Translations under genes and position numbers: made by a program
Shown here: positions 1 to 13,319 of the stretch, piece after piece
Layout: the number at the start of each line of letters is the position of its first letter
Position numbering within the stretch: the first letter of the stretch is position 1
The notes under the pieces: model-generated
What the model was told of the DNA's origin: nothing
The model's database searches: none
What the model saw: only the letters and a program-made list of their open reading frames with translations
DNA from: Ophioceras dolichostomum
Lineage: Eukaryota; Ascomycota; Sordariomycetes; Magnaporthales; Ophioceraceae
DNA length: 51,712 nucleotides
Assembly (NCBI GenBank): GCA_003049485.1
Contig: PYST01000152.1
Location: 39,522 to 91,233, forward strand
Reading direction: 5' to 3'

Positions 1-2508
1 CCGCCGCCGATTCCGCCGCTACCGCCGCCGGCCATGGTGACGACGACACCGCCGCCCATATCCATCTCTAGGTCAACCATGGCCACCTCCTCCTTGTGCG
101 GTGGACGGAGGGTGAGGCCGACGGCAGCGGCGCCGGAGGCCATTAGGCCCACTCGATCTGGGGAGAGCGCTGTGGAAGGCGCAACAACTAAAGATTCAGC
201 CGGGTGGTTCGAAGGCGCGATGGGTGACGGGCTACGAACAGAAGAAGAGACAGAAACAGAAATGGAGTTGCGGTGGTGCACGCCGCTAGCTCCGCTGCTG
301 CCGCCGTGTAGGCTGGCCGCGACCGCCGCCGCGGACGGGTCGCTCATCACCACGTGGTGTGGGTGGCTCTGCTGGAGAGACGAGTGGTGGCCGCCGTGGT
401 GGTGGTGGCTGCTGCCGCTGTGGTCGCCGTACGGAGGCATGGCCGCGAGGTCCAGCATGCCGTATGGGCTGTTGTTGGCACCAGGGTGCGGCGACACCAG
501 TCCGTTATGGTGGTGGCCCAGGGGCGACGACGGGTACTGGTGGTGGTGCGACTGGTGGCCGCCGTGATGCGACGGCTGTTGGCTGTGGCCGGGGTGCTGG
601 TGGTGGTGCGTCGTGGGTGGCCCGAGGTAGAACGGCGAGGAGGCGACCGCGCCGATGGCGTCGAGCACCGGTGCGGGGGCGACGGTGGCGGCAGGGTAGG
701 CAGGGTGCGTGGTCACCCAGGCCGGAAAGGGCGGGTGGATGCGGCTGTCCGAGGCTGGCGTGGAGATGGCGCTGCCGTCGGTGGACGAGGCGAAGGGCGA
801 CACTGCATTCACGTCTGTGTTGGGCATCAGCTCGGGCACGCCCGTGTCTACGTACAGCCCGGTCTGGCGTGGCTGCGACGGGTGATAGCCGCCGTGGTGG
901 TAGACAGCCGTGGCCGTGGTTGGGGTAGGGATGCTCGGCGACTCGGCTGTGGACACAGCAACGAAAGGGAGGACCGAGTCCCCACTTGTCCCTTGCTCAG
1001 GTCCCATGCCAGCACCAACTGCCATCCCAGACCCCCTCGACGCCGACCCCGCCAACACGTACGAGAACTCCTGCGTTGGGTGCCGCGTTCCTTGTGACGA
1101 GTGGCCTGGGCTGGGGCTGACGGAGCTGGGAGGCAGCACGTGTGGCAGGTTGGGAGTCGATGGTGGTGCATCTGATGCAGGTGTTGATACCCCAACAGAT
1201 CCAGTCGACACACCGGGCGAAGGATGAGCCCCTGAGGTAGAGGAACCTCGACGTCCCTGACCACCACCAACGCCACCACTGCCAGCCACGCTGAGCCCGG
1301 GTGATCCCCGGTCGCCGTCTTGCTCACTATGAAAGGGCTAAAGGTCAATATCAACAGACGAAAAGAAGGTTGGGGGTTGGTGATGTAGAAAAGGGGAAAT
1401 GGGCAGTCGAGTCGGTGCCCAAGGTGTGACTGCCACCCATGCCAAAGTCATGGGTGTAGTAGTGGTGGAGGAAATGAACGACGACGATATCGACGATATC
1501 CGTAATTTAGACCTACTGTTTTGTCAGATGGCGGGTGAGGAGATCTGATCTGTGGAATGCGCGATCGCAGCCGGTAAATGTGCAAGGGTATTGGGGAGTC
1601 GCATGGCTCAGTTGGTGGCGCCTAGATGTATCGCAGGTGTTCCGCTTAGCTTATGTCCCGCTCCTATCGAAGGACCCGTTGCTCTCTTCCCTGCTCTCTT
1701 TCTGAAGAGCTCTGGAAGTGCTCCTGAAAGGAGCTCTCCAAGCGAGGTAGGTAGGTAGAGGTAGGTAGAAGATGGGTTTGATCCTATTCTCACCTCAGGT
1801 GCTCTGCGCGAGTGAAAGTCTGCATGGAAACATCTCTGCATCAGTATCGCCGCCCATGCCTCTCTCCCCGCGAACAAAATCGGAACCCCAGTGCTTTCTT
1901 CCACTCATCTTTCTAGCCCAGCTATAGCCCCGCTATAGCTCAGCTACTGGACTGACTGTCCAGGGAGCCGTCCAGGGAGCCGTCCAGGGATGTGTCCAGG
2001 GAGGTGGAGAGAGATAGATGCTCACCTTTGGTGGCCTGCAGGTCTCGCAGGTGTGAACTGGGATGCCCTTCTTCGCCCTGCTGACACGGCCAGTGATGGG
2101 CGTGTACTTGACGGGCATCTCGGGAGGATGGTGAGGTGGTAGTGGCCGCACGAGGTATGGGATGCGCGCTCCTCCTCCAGATACCAGCCCGATGTCTCCC
2201 CCTCTTCTAGGCACCCTGCTGCTGCCGAGGCCGCTGTCCTCCAGGGCGCCGCCGCTGGACATCCCAACCACCATCGGCGGCGGCGGTGGGCCATAGCCCT
2301 GCGGCTGCTGGTGGTGGAGAGTCTGGTCCATCTGGTCCATGCTCGTCGAGCTTCCGCGGCGGTCTGGCGCGGGCCTTGGAGACGGCGAGGCGGCTCCTGA
2401 CGAGCGGGACGCGCGGCTGGACGAGACAATGCGCCGTTTCCCTAAGATGATTGTTGACGTGGACGACTGTGCTGATACCGACTCTGCCTCGGTCTCGTCT
2501 GATGCTGA

Positions 2509-2550
<42 letters not shown>

Positions 2551-2880
2551 GGTGGCGCCCGGTATGTCCTCTGGTTCTAGGTCCGCTTCCGCTTCTGCCA
2601 GTGACGGTGACGGCGACGGTGATGCTTCTGTCTGTTGCTGTTGTTGCTGCTCTGGGGTTAAGCTCCTGCCTTGGTGATGGTCGTGATGTTGAGGTCGGTC
2701 AGGTGTGGAGACATGACTTGGGTATGCCAGGAAACCTATAGCTCGGGATCCGGAGCGGGTGGCGGAGGGGCCCTCCTTTTTATTGGCACGGGTCGAGGAA
2801 GAACTCTCCATGTGGTGGTGGAGGTGGTGCTGATGGTGGATATCATCGTCCACGTCCATGATGAACTTCAGGCTTGACAT
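1..2880 (-). CDS. C2H2 zinc-finger transcription factor, 3' end outside window
   Basis: Probable nuclear DNA-binding regulator. I join exon 1 (2880-2026), a 26-nt exon 2 (1819-1794), exon 3 (1621-1517) and exon 4 (1326 to beyond 1); all junctions are GT-AG and the phases agree. The first ATG (2880) gives MSSLKFIMDVDDD. Exon 1 is low-complexity: His, Gln and Ser runs and an Ala-Thr repeat. Finger 1 is C278-x2-C281-x14-H296-x3-H300, with TFTRAEHL supplied by exon 2. Finger 2 is C307-x4-C312-x12-H325-x3-H329 (FHRSDLLTRH). The sequence before finger 1 (GRVSRAKKGIPVHTC) is typical of a fungal C2H2 family. Exon 4 adds more than 440 residues rich in His, Ser, Pro and Gly (PPTTHHHQHPGHSQQ) and stays open at the left edge. 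At least 770 residues are visible. I do not recognise a named orthologue; the regulatory role is inferred from the fingers. Confidence 0.85.
1958..2005. repeat. 12-bp tandem repeat, four copies, in intron 1 of the zinc-finger gene
   Basis: Units of GTCCAGGGAGCC at 1958, 1970, 1982 and 1994; the last two are diverged at the 3' end. The repeat lies inside intron 1. Because the unit is a multiple of three, a retained intron would read Pro-Trp-Thr-x repeats before a stop near 1933. Confidence 0.9.
2503..2552. repeat. GCTGTT hexanucleotide repeat coding for Ala-Thr
   Basis: A run of TGCTGT(TGCTGT)n on the plus strand. On the minus strand it encodes an alternating Thr-Ala stretch in exon 1 of the zinc-finger factor. 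Such runs are prone to length change. Confidence 0.85.
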
Positions 2881-5800
2881 AGTAGCAGATGTGGGCGGCA
2901 GTCTCCAAAGCCGAGACGGAAGCACAACGGATGGGGTGTGGGAGGAGGGAAGAGACAGAGGACAGCCAAAGTTAGTCAGACACAGCCCGGCTGAACAGCT
3001 GCCCTCGATAAATAAAGCGATGCGATGGAAATAAACATGCAGCGGAGAGAAAAATAAGAGGGGAGGAGAAGCAGCAGCAGGAGGAGAGGTGAGGTATGAT
3101 GTGGGCGTCAAGGGGGCGTCTGCGTAAGGAAAAGGAGGCTTAAAGGTCCACGGCGAGCAGTAGCGAGGTGGGAGGTGGGGACGAAGGGGGAGAGAAGAGG
3201 AAAAGTGCGTGCATGCAAGACGCAAGACAGAACTGCTGCGCAAAAGTGAGTGACAAAATGTGGAGGGAGGTGTAGGGCCAAGGAGGAAGGGGGAAAGAAA
3301 GAAAAGAGAGACTGAGACAGAAAAGAAGCTGCACAGAAGACGAGAGAGGCGCCTCAGCCTTCCTAACGCTATGGGTGGTCGCAGGTTAGATGTGCAGTAG
3401 TGGTGGTGGTCATGGATGCAGATGTGGTGTGTCGCGTTGCCGAGGAGCTAGACCGGGAAGGGAAGAGGCGAGAGCGAACAGACACGCCCGCCGCGGGGAG
3501 GGGGAGAAGGCGTTTGGGGAGCGATGGGGAGTGAGAACTGAGAAAGGGGACGGCCTCGGCGAGACGAGAGAAAGAGAAGGTACGGAGCTTCAGGTATCGA
3601 AACCCCAGCAAAAATCACACGCCAGCCAGCAGCCATGGAGCCAGCCAGCCAGCAAGCAAGCAAAGCAAAGCAAAAGCACCCAGCACAGCAGCGGCTCCAC
3701 GGGCGATGGAACTGAAAGTGAGCGGTGGTACAAAGATAGTCTCGACGAGAGGCACTGCTATAACGAGAGCCACTAACAATGTAGTAGGCCAGAAAAGGGT
3801 CTCCCGGGCTAGCCAAAGAATAACGGGAACCAAGAAGATGGGATGGGTCCCGATACCTTGTCTCTTGACGTTGGATCATGGAGGCTGATGAGGGGTGTGT
3901 GCTTCCCGCTCTTTATTTTTTTTCTCTCTCCCTGTCAGTCTGATGGTGCTGCGGAATTGTAAACCCACCCTCCTGCCACCCTTGCCCCCCCTCCACTCCA
4001 CCCCTGCCTGCCCACCCCTGTCGCCAGACCAGACCCTGTCCTGGACTCGTGGTACCTCTTGAGTGTACCTCTCGAAATGCAAGGGACCACTGCGCCCGTA
4101 GAGGTATTTCTCAACGAAGGGAGAGGAGAGAGAGAGAGCGTGTGTGAAGAAAGGCTGGAAGGCAGAAAGCAGAAAGCAGATGTGAGCGTATTCGTACATA
4201 CCCCCCATGTCAAGGACGATCTCCTTTTTTGCCATCTGTTGCCATTTGTTGCGAATTGTTGCTATTGGACGTCGGTAGGGAGATGTAGGCGGAAGGTAGA
4301 TATCAGAAAGTGGGAAGTCGTCCTGGTGAACGGTCAGAGAGGAGATTGGCGCTGGGCGTGCCACTATTTGATCAATCATGCGATTTGGCCGGGCTCTGGC
4401 CGTTGGTCACTCTACAACGCCTTCTCGCCTGTACATCTTCTCCCCCCTCTTTTTCTTTCCTTTTCGGTTCTCTGACACCCACCCCTCACATCATCTGCTT
4501 AACCGCGTTTGGATCGCTCCTCGACGCTTGCCGCGATGGCGCCAGCGCCTCATTTCTGCTGCTCTTTTTTTTCTTCTCCTGTCCATTCTCGAGCGTCAAT
4601 TCATCAGTCCTGGCGTCAAGCGTCAAGCGCGTCAACGAGCGTTAAGAAAAGGGGCAATCTTGAAGAAAGCAAGAGAAAAAAAAAAAAGAAAGAAAAAAAA
4701 GAAAATTCAAATTCCCACAGCTGGTCGGTAAGGCTGCAAGGGTTGCTTTCCCCCACAGCGCGGTTCCAGGTTCCACAGTCAGGGGACAAACACAAATAGC
4801 GAGCCAGGCTGGTCGGTCGATCCAGAGCCAGAGGTAAAAGATTTGAGAGCATCGGGACGATCATAGGTGCACAGCAAGCACGCAGGCAGACAGAGAGTGA
4901 GACAGAAGGGGAGGGAGAGGCACAAAATGGAAGGGTACCTGTGGTCATAGACCCCTTTACCAACACTCGCTCTCTCCGTCTATCCCTTCCTCGATAGTCA
5001 ATCCTGCCTGGAGAGGTTCGTGGAACAGGCCTCCTAGTTCGCGACCGACGCACAGGAGTACCCGGCCAGAGTTTGACCAAGAATGCCGTCCGGAGGGCGA
5101 ACGGATGGCCCAGAGACCGGGCTCCTTTGGTGTCTGTCGTGGAGGGTGAAAGTGCAGGTGAGGGTGGGTTATGCTGTGCCTGCTGTCACCTCAACTGTAA
5201 GTAAACCATTTTCCTCCCTATGGTGCCTCCGTGCCTGCACCACTGCGTGACCGCGTGCCCGTGCCTGCGTGCCTGTATGCCTGTTGTGCCTGTGTTGCCT
5301 CACGCGTGTCAATTTGCCTTGATTTGAGAGGGAGGAAGGGGGAAAAGGAGGTGGTGGTCGCTGCCGGCCAGTCCGCGAAACGGCCACGGCATTGGCAGAG
5401 GACATTTGGACAACCCTGAACCAATCCCACGCCACCCACGCGCTGTCACTTTGGCGTGTGAATGTCGCTGTTGGGAATGAAGAGTGGTAGTCTCCATACC
5501 GGTCCCGGTTGTACTGTACAATGCTGTCCCGCATGTCGATCTCCTGGGCCAAAACCTCTCTCGGGGCGTCTAGTCAGTCTTACCAAACGAGTAACCGGGG
5601 GCGCAGCGGGCGTGCGTCTGCATACATGCGGCCCATGCCCATTTTAGATGGGTGGTGCTGGGGAGGTGCAAAGCGCTTGAGCGACACAGAGTGAAGAGAG
5701 GGAGGGGGGAAAAAAGGGAAAGAAAAAAAGAATTCCGGACGACCGGTTTGGCTGACCTCTCGGGAAGAACCAACCTCACCTAGCTAGTCTCTCCGGAAGG

Positions 5801-8800
5801 AATCATCCCTCTTCGGAGCCGTGATAATTATGCCACGGATACTATCATGACCGATAGGTGATGGGCGCCAGGAAGGCTTCTCCAGTTGGCTGGCCCAAAC
5901 TCCCTCCCTGTCGTTGTTAGTCCAGTGTTCCAGAGACCACGCCAGTCGCTAAACAAAAATGCCTACTTGGCTCCAGTGGGTTCCTCCAGGGTATGGTGGC
6001 CCAGGCACGCTAGGCTCCAGGCTTGCCCGCTCGTTTGCCTCGGCCAGCGGGCAGTCTCTCTCGGTGCCACCTCGCTCTGGCCCGAGGGCAGACAAAAAAA
6101 AAAAAGCACCCCTCACTCGCTCTCGCTTCGTGACCTTGTTCAATTAGCACTACCAGCAGTTCTCAACTTCCTGCTCCTGTTTGCGGGAGGGGGTTGGAGT
6201 TGGGCCCTGAAGGATTTGTGCAGTAGGTGCACGCACACTGTCGGGAACCACAAAGGAGTGAAGGGCTCTCCCGGCTGCCGAGATAGGGCTGTAAAACCCA
6301 GCCACATGTGCCGCCTTCTATGATGTATGCACTATAACCCTTATTGCTGTGGGCGGGCTTGAAAAATCGTCCGTCTGGTATGCTGATGCTGGGGGTGTTG
6401 GAGTGCTACATCAAGAGGATTCAACCGATGTCGTGATGCCGTGTCCCAAGCCGAGTCGTTCTGAGTCGACAATGGATTTGGGGTGTGGTGTGGTGGACTA
6501 CGTCCATCGATGCTTTGTGAAGAATCTAATCCTTGATCGCGCCAAAATGACGACTGACACCCCGACACCCAGTCGCCGCCCACCCAACGGCCCGCTTGAG
6601 TATCACTGGGGGATCATTCCGGCTGGGCTCCGCAGAGATCTCTTTGGTGATGATGACTGGAGAACTGGCGGAACGGTGGGACTTTGATGTGGTTGTGCAA
6701 GGGCTTAGACGCCGCGCTAAGCTTCATCCGGCATGGCTTATCCGTGTAGGGTCCTATTTTTAAGCTTCAAATTCGTCCAATCTTTTCAACGACAAGAAGG
6801 AAGAAGCGCTCGCCAGCTCGAACGAGACGCGCGACTGGCGTCTGGCGAGTTGAAAACAGGCGACTCGACTGGGATGGATGATGGATGATGACTGCACAGC
6901 AGCGACTTCGACTTTCCCATTGAAAGCTAGCACCAGCAAACCTGGAATTGACCAAACGAGCAGGAGCTCCGTAACAACCGCAGGGAGTACCTTCCTACCG
7001 TCCGTAGCTGCCGTGGCTGTCGTCATCTTTCACAAGATACCTTAGCCGACCTGAAGGGGAAAGAACAAGAAGACGATGATGGAAGGATCGATGACGCAGC
7101 ACGCAAAATGCGGACAAAACGAAAGACAAAGATGGCGCTGCTGCTCCACTGTGAGGTTGCTTTTGCTTCCTTTTTTGAGTATTACATGTAGCACACCTGA
7201 TTGTAAAGAAAAGGCCCGTTTTCAACAAACCGACTTTGGATATTTGGTTGGATATTTGGTTCGGGGCCGTGGGCGATGGGCTTCGCCCCTGATGCTGCAC
7301 AAAGACAACTGCCCGCCTGGTAAAGTGATAAATATTTTGAAGTTGGTGTTGTCGGCGCCGAGTGGGATGTGGGAGGTGGGATGGATGCAGAGTGTTCCTC
7401 CGTCGGGACCAAGTTAGACCAAAAGCAAGCAGACAGGCCTCGCAGAGATGCTTGGCATGGTCGCCGATCATTCCTGCCGTTCGTCCTAGCCGTTGTCCGG
7501 TTTGTGGTTGTTAATTGCTGCAGCCAGCCAGCCTAATGCTGGTCCACAAAGCCCTGAGGTGGTAGGCGACTATTTCTTTCGTATGCGCACCTTGATCCAG
7601 CGAGCCGCGTCGCCTCAGCCTCGATGTTGGGGTCCTTGGAGAGTGAGGCTGAAGCTGGACCACCACGAAAAAGATCCAGCAGCTACAAGGTAGTAGCTCC
7701 AAGGAAGACCAAGCATCACGCATCACCACCCACCCATTGGAACGATGGGGATTCTTTTTTGAGGCTTCACCGGAAGAAAGGCCGAGACGAACCTGAACAG
7801 TGGGCGAGCTGAGTGGTGCCCCGTCTGCATGTGCCTAGTGTTTGGAGTAGTGAGCTCTCCCTCCACCCAACCTGTATCGGAACCTTCCAGGAGCCTCGTT
7901 CGCTCGCGTGGATACTCCTCCCATCTCTTTGGACGTTTGGAAGCCGGGTTTGCCCCCTCGCTAGAGCCGGTGATGAATAATGTGCGCCAGTAGTTACCCT
8001 TCCACCTTGCGGCTAGGTTGTCACCAATCTTGCCCACCAATGACAGAAGCCAATGGCAGGCTCGGATTACAGCTCCAGCTTGTCTCTCAGGAACTGCTGA
8101 CCTCAGGAGGCTTTGTCATCACCCTGGCAAGAGGTGGCTCGTGGCTCGTGGTTGCTTATATCATATCATATCTAGGCGAGGGATGGATCGCAGGTGTGTG
8201 GAATCCTGCCGGCTGGGCTGTCTCGCAGTATTGGTTCGGATGTCTTTCAGGTCTCTCAGTTTCAATCTGGTCAAATCTGATCCAATTTGGATTTACTTTT
8301 ACGTACCTACCTACCTACATTCCTCAGACTGTTATCGAAGGACCTGCTATTTCGTAGGTAGATACTTCGCAATTCACGGCCTTCCCTTACCTTGCAGCAC
8401 TTTTATTTACCCTGGATGGCCACCTTTTGGTCCGACGTGGCGTCACACAGCCACTTTCGCTTTTCCGCACCGTTGTGTGGGTGTGAATGAATGTCTTGAC
8501 ATGGATGGTATTGTTTTGGCCGGTTCCCGAAGCGGCCTGGCTCAGCGGTGATCCTGCCGGGAGCTAGGAGTGTTGGTCTGGGGTAGCAAACATCGTATCT
8601 GTCGGTCTTTAGTTCAGACTTGCATCAACATTTCTCGTGGTTGAAGAAACCGTGTGTCCAATTGGCTACATAGGCTGGACGATGTGCGACGATTGCGTCG
8701 AAGAAAACAGCCCCCGACTCGATCCCACCGGCTGCTCAGCCCAGCTAGCATGCAATGTTGAAGTGAACTCGCAGGACCGGCGGGCAGACGGCAGAAGAAG

Positions 8801-9785
8801 ACCTCAAGGAGAAAAAAGGCACAGGTGCGGCCCCAGAACATGGGGAGATAGGCGATGGGAGAAGGGAGGTCCCGAACCCCGAGCCGGTAGATCAGCACTT
8901 GGGCCACGCTCCGAACAAAGAGCACGCGAAAAGCACACCGCTGCTAACGTACCTCCACACCATCATCAACCATCGTAGGTAGCGTTGTCGACTGTGTACG
9001 TTGGTAGACACTAGACACCCGCCACACACGTCCTTTGCTTCTTTGCTGCTTTGCTGTTCTACTCCTCCTCCAAGTCAGCATCAGCATGATGATCCACGTG
9101 CCGTCCCCGGTGTGTAGTGTTGCGATCTCACCACAGACGGGATTTTCGGGTTGGCTGTGCTGTTGTCCACACGCAGATATCTACCGCACCAGATGAACCG
9201 TTCGATGTTCGATGCTCGATGAGGGGCACCTCGATTGTCCGGATTAGGAAACACTTGACCCCACTCATCCACATGCAAATGCATGCAGATGCAGCCAGAG
9301 AACACCCACTCGCACCTGCATTTTGCACTGCTTTCCCGCATCCGCCTGCTCGACAAGAGAAGAAAAAAAGTTCTCTAGTGGTGGGCGCTTAAGAGTATTT
9401 TTAGAACGGACGTAAAGCTCACCTTAAAGCAATCAGCATGCAAAAACCGACCCATCAATTGACAGCTCGCTGAGGCGCGATACAACACTATACGCATCAC
9501 TCTATAGAGAGACAAATAGAGATGGAAAAAAAGAAAGAAAAAAAAAGACATAGAATTCATCCGAACGCTCGCTCACCTCGAAAAAGATCACACAGATCGT
9601 ACGACGAGAAGGGGAAACATCGTGAGGCTTGGGCTGTGCGGCCTTGTGGCTCGCAATATCGTCTGCCTAGAGCCGAGCAACCTCAACTACCAGGAGGTGG
9701 TAGCACTACGCCATACACTAATAGATGTTTGGTCCTTACAAGCCTTCTCCAACGTCGCGACAGGCATGGAGATGAGTTCCTTGCC

Positions 9786-9825
9786 TCACCTACCTATCTA
9801 ACCTAGGTACCTTACCTACCTGCCA
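9786..9825. repeat. CCTA/TAGG-rich block
   Basis: Clustered ACCTACCT, ACCTAGGT and ACCTTACCT words with a local palindrome ACCTAGGT. The same words recur at 8304-8320, 12350-12385, 13320-13595, 14375-14460 and 14680-14730, and in intron 2 of the zinc-finger gene near 1745-1770. Confidence 0.7.
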
Positions 9826-10220
9826 GGAATGTTCCAGTCTATTTGGAGCAAGTTCTATGACTGAAGAGAGTTAACTTGACGGCAGCTACCTAGTAGTCTA
9901 GGCTACGAAGGTCGCTAAAATGGCCCAGCGATGCTGCTCGAAATGGGCCCCACGAATAGCCCAACTCAGCAAACGTACGTGCCTACCACCACCTACCGAA
10001 TTCCTCGCCTAGCTCGAAGGTCGTAGCCAAGCCTTCAATATTCCCATTCCGAGAGTCTCACAGCATTAGCATCCCGTGAGTATGGACCACAAGCCCTCTT
10101 CTGTATCCTATTTTGTGATTCAATGTCTGATGTGATGTGTCTGTCTGATGCTCTTCTCTCCGCTTCGGGACCGCACCACGACACCCTCTGCAGACGGACT
10201 CACCAATGGCGCACGCTGCG

Positions 10221-10265
10221 CATCGCATCGCATCGCATCGCATCGCACTGCATCGCACTGCATCG
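10221..10265. repeat. CATCG pentanucleotide microsatellite
   Basis: Five perfect CATCG units from 10221 to 10245, followed by CACTG/CATCG alternation to 10265. No coding frame is supported around it. Confidence 0.9.
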
Positions 10266-12634
10266 ATGCTACCCTGTCTGCCAGCTTTCGTTCGCTCGTC
10301 CGTCCGTCTGTGTCCCTCCCATCCTTGTCTGTCCTTGCTTTTGCTGTTGCCCGCCTTTCTGCTGCCTTTCCGCTGCCTTTCCCTCTCTACATTACGCCTT
10401 TTGGCCGTGGGTGCCCTGCTCCGTGCTCTGACAGGTCCCGCTGCCACGGTTCGTGTAGGAATGGGGATTCGCGTGGCTGGCGGCGACTCCGGCTGTCAGT
10501 CTGACCACGTAACGTACAGACTGATGGAAGGTGCCCATGCCCGCCTCTGCCTCTGAGATACATGAGCAGAGAATGAAAGGAACAGCAATCTCAAACCCAG
10601 AACCGGCCATCTCCCAGCGGCGTTCGACCGTCCCATCTCTCCATGCGTTGCGTCTCTGCAACAGTGCAACCATCTCCAGGCCTTTCCAAGCCGATCCTTG
10701 CCTCTCTCCTGTCCCTCCCTTCCCTTGCTGGCCTAGCATTTCTGGGAGGTCTCGCACACGTCTCTTCTCCCCTCCACCACCACCATCTCCCCCTCCTGTT
10801 GTCACCCTGCTTGCGCTGCTGCTGCCGTCATCATTCCTTTTTTCGGATGTTCCATGGCGTTTCCAGAAACACGACGGAAGACGCCTCACCCGGGATGAGC
10901 AAAGAGCCGCTGCCTTTGAATAGGAGTGCCCAGCCTACCCTCATTGGTCCGGATCGTAGATTTTCCCATTCTCTCTCTCCCCCAGGAAAAAAAGCAGAAA
11001 ATACCATCCCCTTCCTCCCGTCTAAAACTAACCCATCGTCTAAAACATCCTTCCCCAAGATAAGAATATGGGACCTCTACTCCAGACCGGCATTACTTTC
11101 CCCTTGGACTTAAGACCGGGGCTTTCTGTTTATTTTTTTTATTTTTTTATCTTGACGACATTGACATCTGCCCTAAGATAGCTTCCGGAAGATGAAGATG
11201 GCTCGTTTTGGCTCCCTCAGAACCGGCCACGCATTAAACCGCGGATTAAAAAAATGACATGGAACATTGCCCTCCCGGCGGCCGGATCTTCCCACGCCAC
11301 GGGTGTGTCTGTCTGTGTGTTCTGTCTCCGTGATTTGTGTCTGTATGTGTGTGTGCTCCCTTCAGTAACGTAAGGACTGCAACGCAACCACGGCACCGAT
11401 GATCACCGTCAGCGATCTGCATGGCCGCCAGACTCTCACCAGCTTTGTGTTTGGGTGTGAAGGCAAATGGTGGGTATGGACAGGGTCCGGAGCCTCCGAT
11501 GAAGCCACAGTGCTTAACCAGGGCACAAGCAAGGGAGGGAGGGAGGTGGGCAGACGGGCGACAAGCCAACGGGCAGGCCCACGGCCACGGCCTTTCCATG
11601 TTTCATGCCTGCGTGCTTTTCTGGCCCCAGCATCTTCGGCTCGTCGACTAAGTCGTCTGCCAGCAGTTGGTGCACATCACGGAGATCACGAACCCGGAGA
11701 ATTTAAGGCAGCGCGCAAGGCAGATACCAGAAACAAAATCAAACACAGGAACGGATGACACATCTTCCAGTGCGGGATAGCGAGCCAAGCCGAGAAGGTC
11801 TCTGGCCCAGCGGCCAGCAAGCCACTTACACCCGCCCTTTTCATGATTGCAATCCATGCCCACTCGGTCGCCCGTTTGCTCGCCTGTCTGCCTGGTAATA
11901 ACAATGCTATGCCTGGTGGCAGCAATGCTAAAAATTGACCGGTTTCTTTTTCTCACCTTGAACTGCCGGCAGCAGCTGGTAAATTTAGCGATCAGTCGAT
12001 GTCCACAGGATTGGGCCGTCCAAGCCCCCATGAGCTGAAAAGAAAGCAGCATCACACGCATACACACGTCCAGATTGGTACCTCAGATACACACATATTA
12101 CCACCCAACCCGAGGTACCGAAAAAAGCACACAGAAAAGGGCCTCCACCTACATGCTACCTATCTGACCTAAACTGCACCGTTGACGGTTCAACCGACCC
12201 CAGGTTTCACACAACACACACTGCCGCCCCTCGAGACAAAGGAGCGCGCATCTACCACTCTATCTTCAACATCCCACATACAAATCATTATGCCTGAAGT
12301 TCTGCCCCCATCGATTCCATCTATGTATCCATCTATGTAGGACTTCCCCCTTGCATCCTACCTAGTACCTAGTTAGATACCTAGCTGCTGTGACTCCAGA
12401 TGTAATACGGGAAACCTGACCACAAACACAGACCAGACCAGACCAGGTAGTCAGCCCCGGGAGCGGAGGCGAATGTGTGGGGTGGGAACCGACCTCAGAC
12501 CAGACAGACAGACACAGCACCAGCACCAGCACCAGGAGCCGCCGTCCCCGTCACAGCCAGAGCAAGAAAGAGAGTGGTGGCTGAACGATGTGGCCACCAA
12601 CGGGGCAAAGGGGGGGTCGGGGCAAAACCAGACA

Positions 12635-12682
12635 GAACTCCCACAACACAGAACTCCCACAACACAGAACTCCCACAACACA
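12635..12682. repeat. 16-bp tandem repeat, three perfect copies
   Basis: GAACTCCCACAACACA occurs three times head to tail at 12635, 12651 and 12667. It is followed by AC-rich sequence with ACAAAGCAC words to about 12725. Noncoding as far as I can see. Confidence 0.95.
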
Positions 12683-13205
12683 GGACCACAAAGCACAAAA
12701 CACAAAGCACAAAGCAGGAAGCACAAGCAACAAACTGACACCACCAGACAGCCCTACGAGGCAGCATCACGGGGATGCCGGGTAACTCAGGTAGGCAACT
12801 AGGTGCAGCTCCTGATTAAGCACCAGCACCACCAGCTGGAAACCACAATACAACAAAGCACAAGCGCAAGCACGGGGCAACTAAGCTGGGCCGGGACGAA
12901 CCACCAGGCGGGCTGGCTGGGCTGGCTGGCTCAGCTCAGCCTTAGCCGGGCTCCTCCTCTTCCTCTTCCGCTTCCACCTCCTCCTTACTCCTTAGATTTG
13001 CCTCCCGCTGCTGCTTCCTTCCCCCTAGATTAGATTGATTGCAGGATACGAACGGTCGAATGTCATCAGTCCGTCCCGCCCGTCCTTCCAAATTAAAGCG
13101 GCCGCCGGCTTTCGTCCGTGCAGCACAAGGCTATACTCCCTCCTCTCGAGTACGAACACGAGAAGGGGAGAACTCGTCTCTGCCCGTTCGCCATTCGCCG
13201 CTTGC

Positions 13206-13240
13206 GTATGTGTGTATGTGTGTGTGTGTGTATGTGTGTG
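13206..13240. repeat. GT/TATG microsatellite
   Basis: An interrupted GT dinucleotide run (TATGTGTG units). A shorter similar run is at about 14848-14866. Confidence 0.9.
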
Positions 13241-13319
13241 CCATCTCCCCTTTCATCCCCGGGGTTGCCGCCACTTGAGGCGCTCACCGGTTGCTGCTTG
13301 CTAGCGACTAGTCTGGTAT

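Noticed and set aside
354..1097. Long plus-strand open frames opposite exon 4
   Set aside because: Val/Arg/Gly-rich antisense shadows of a His/Pro-rich coding exon in GC-rich sequence.
848..1354. 168-aa minus-strand frame rich in Leu, His and Arg
   Set aside because: It is the wrong frame of exon 4 of the zinc-finger gene; the frame continuous with the fingers gives Ser/His/Pro-rich sequence to the window edge.
8018..8551. 177-aa plus-strand frame in the gene desert
   Set aside because: No domain, mixed codon use, CCTACC repeats inside; probably chance.
8535..8570. TGATCCTGCCGGG, similar to the start of 18S rRNA
   Set aside because: Only about a dozen bases match; the flanking sequence is unlike rRNA.
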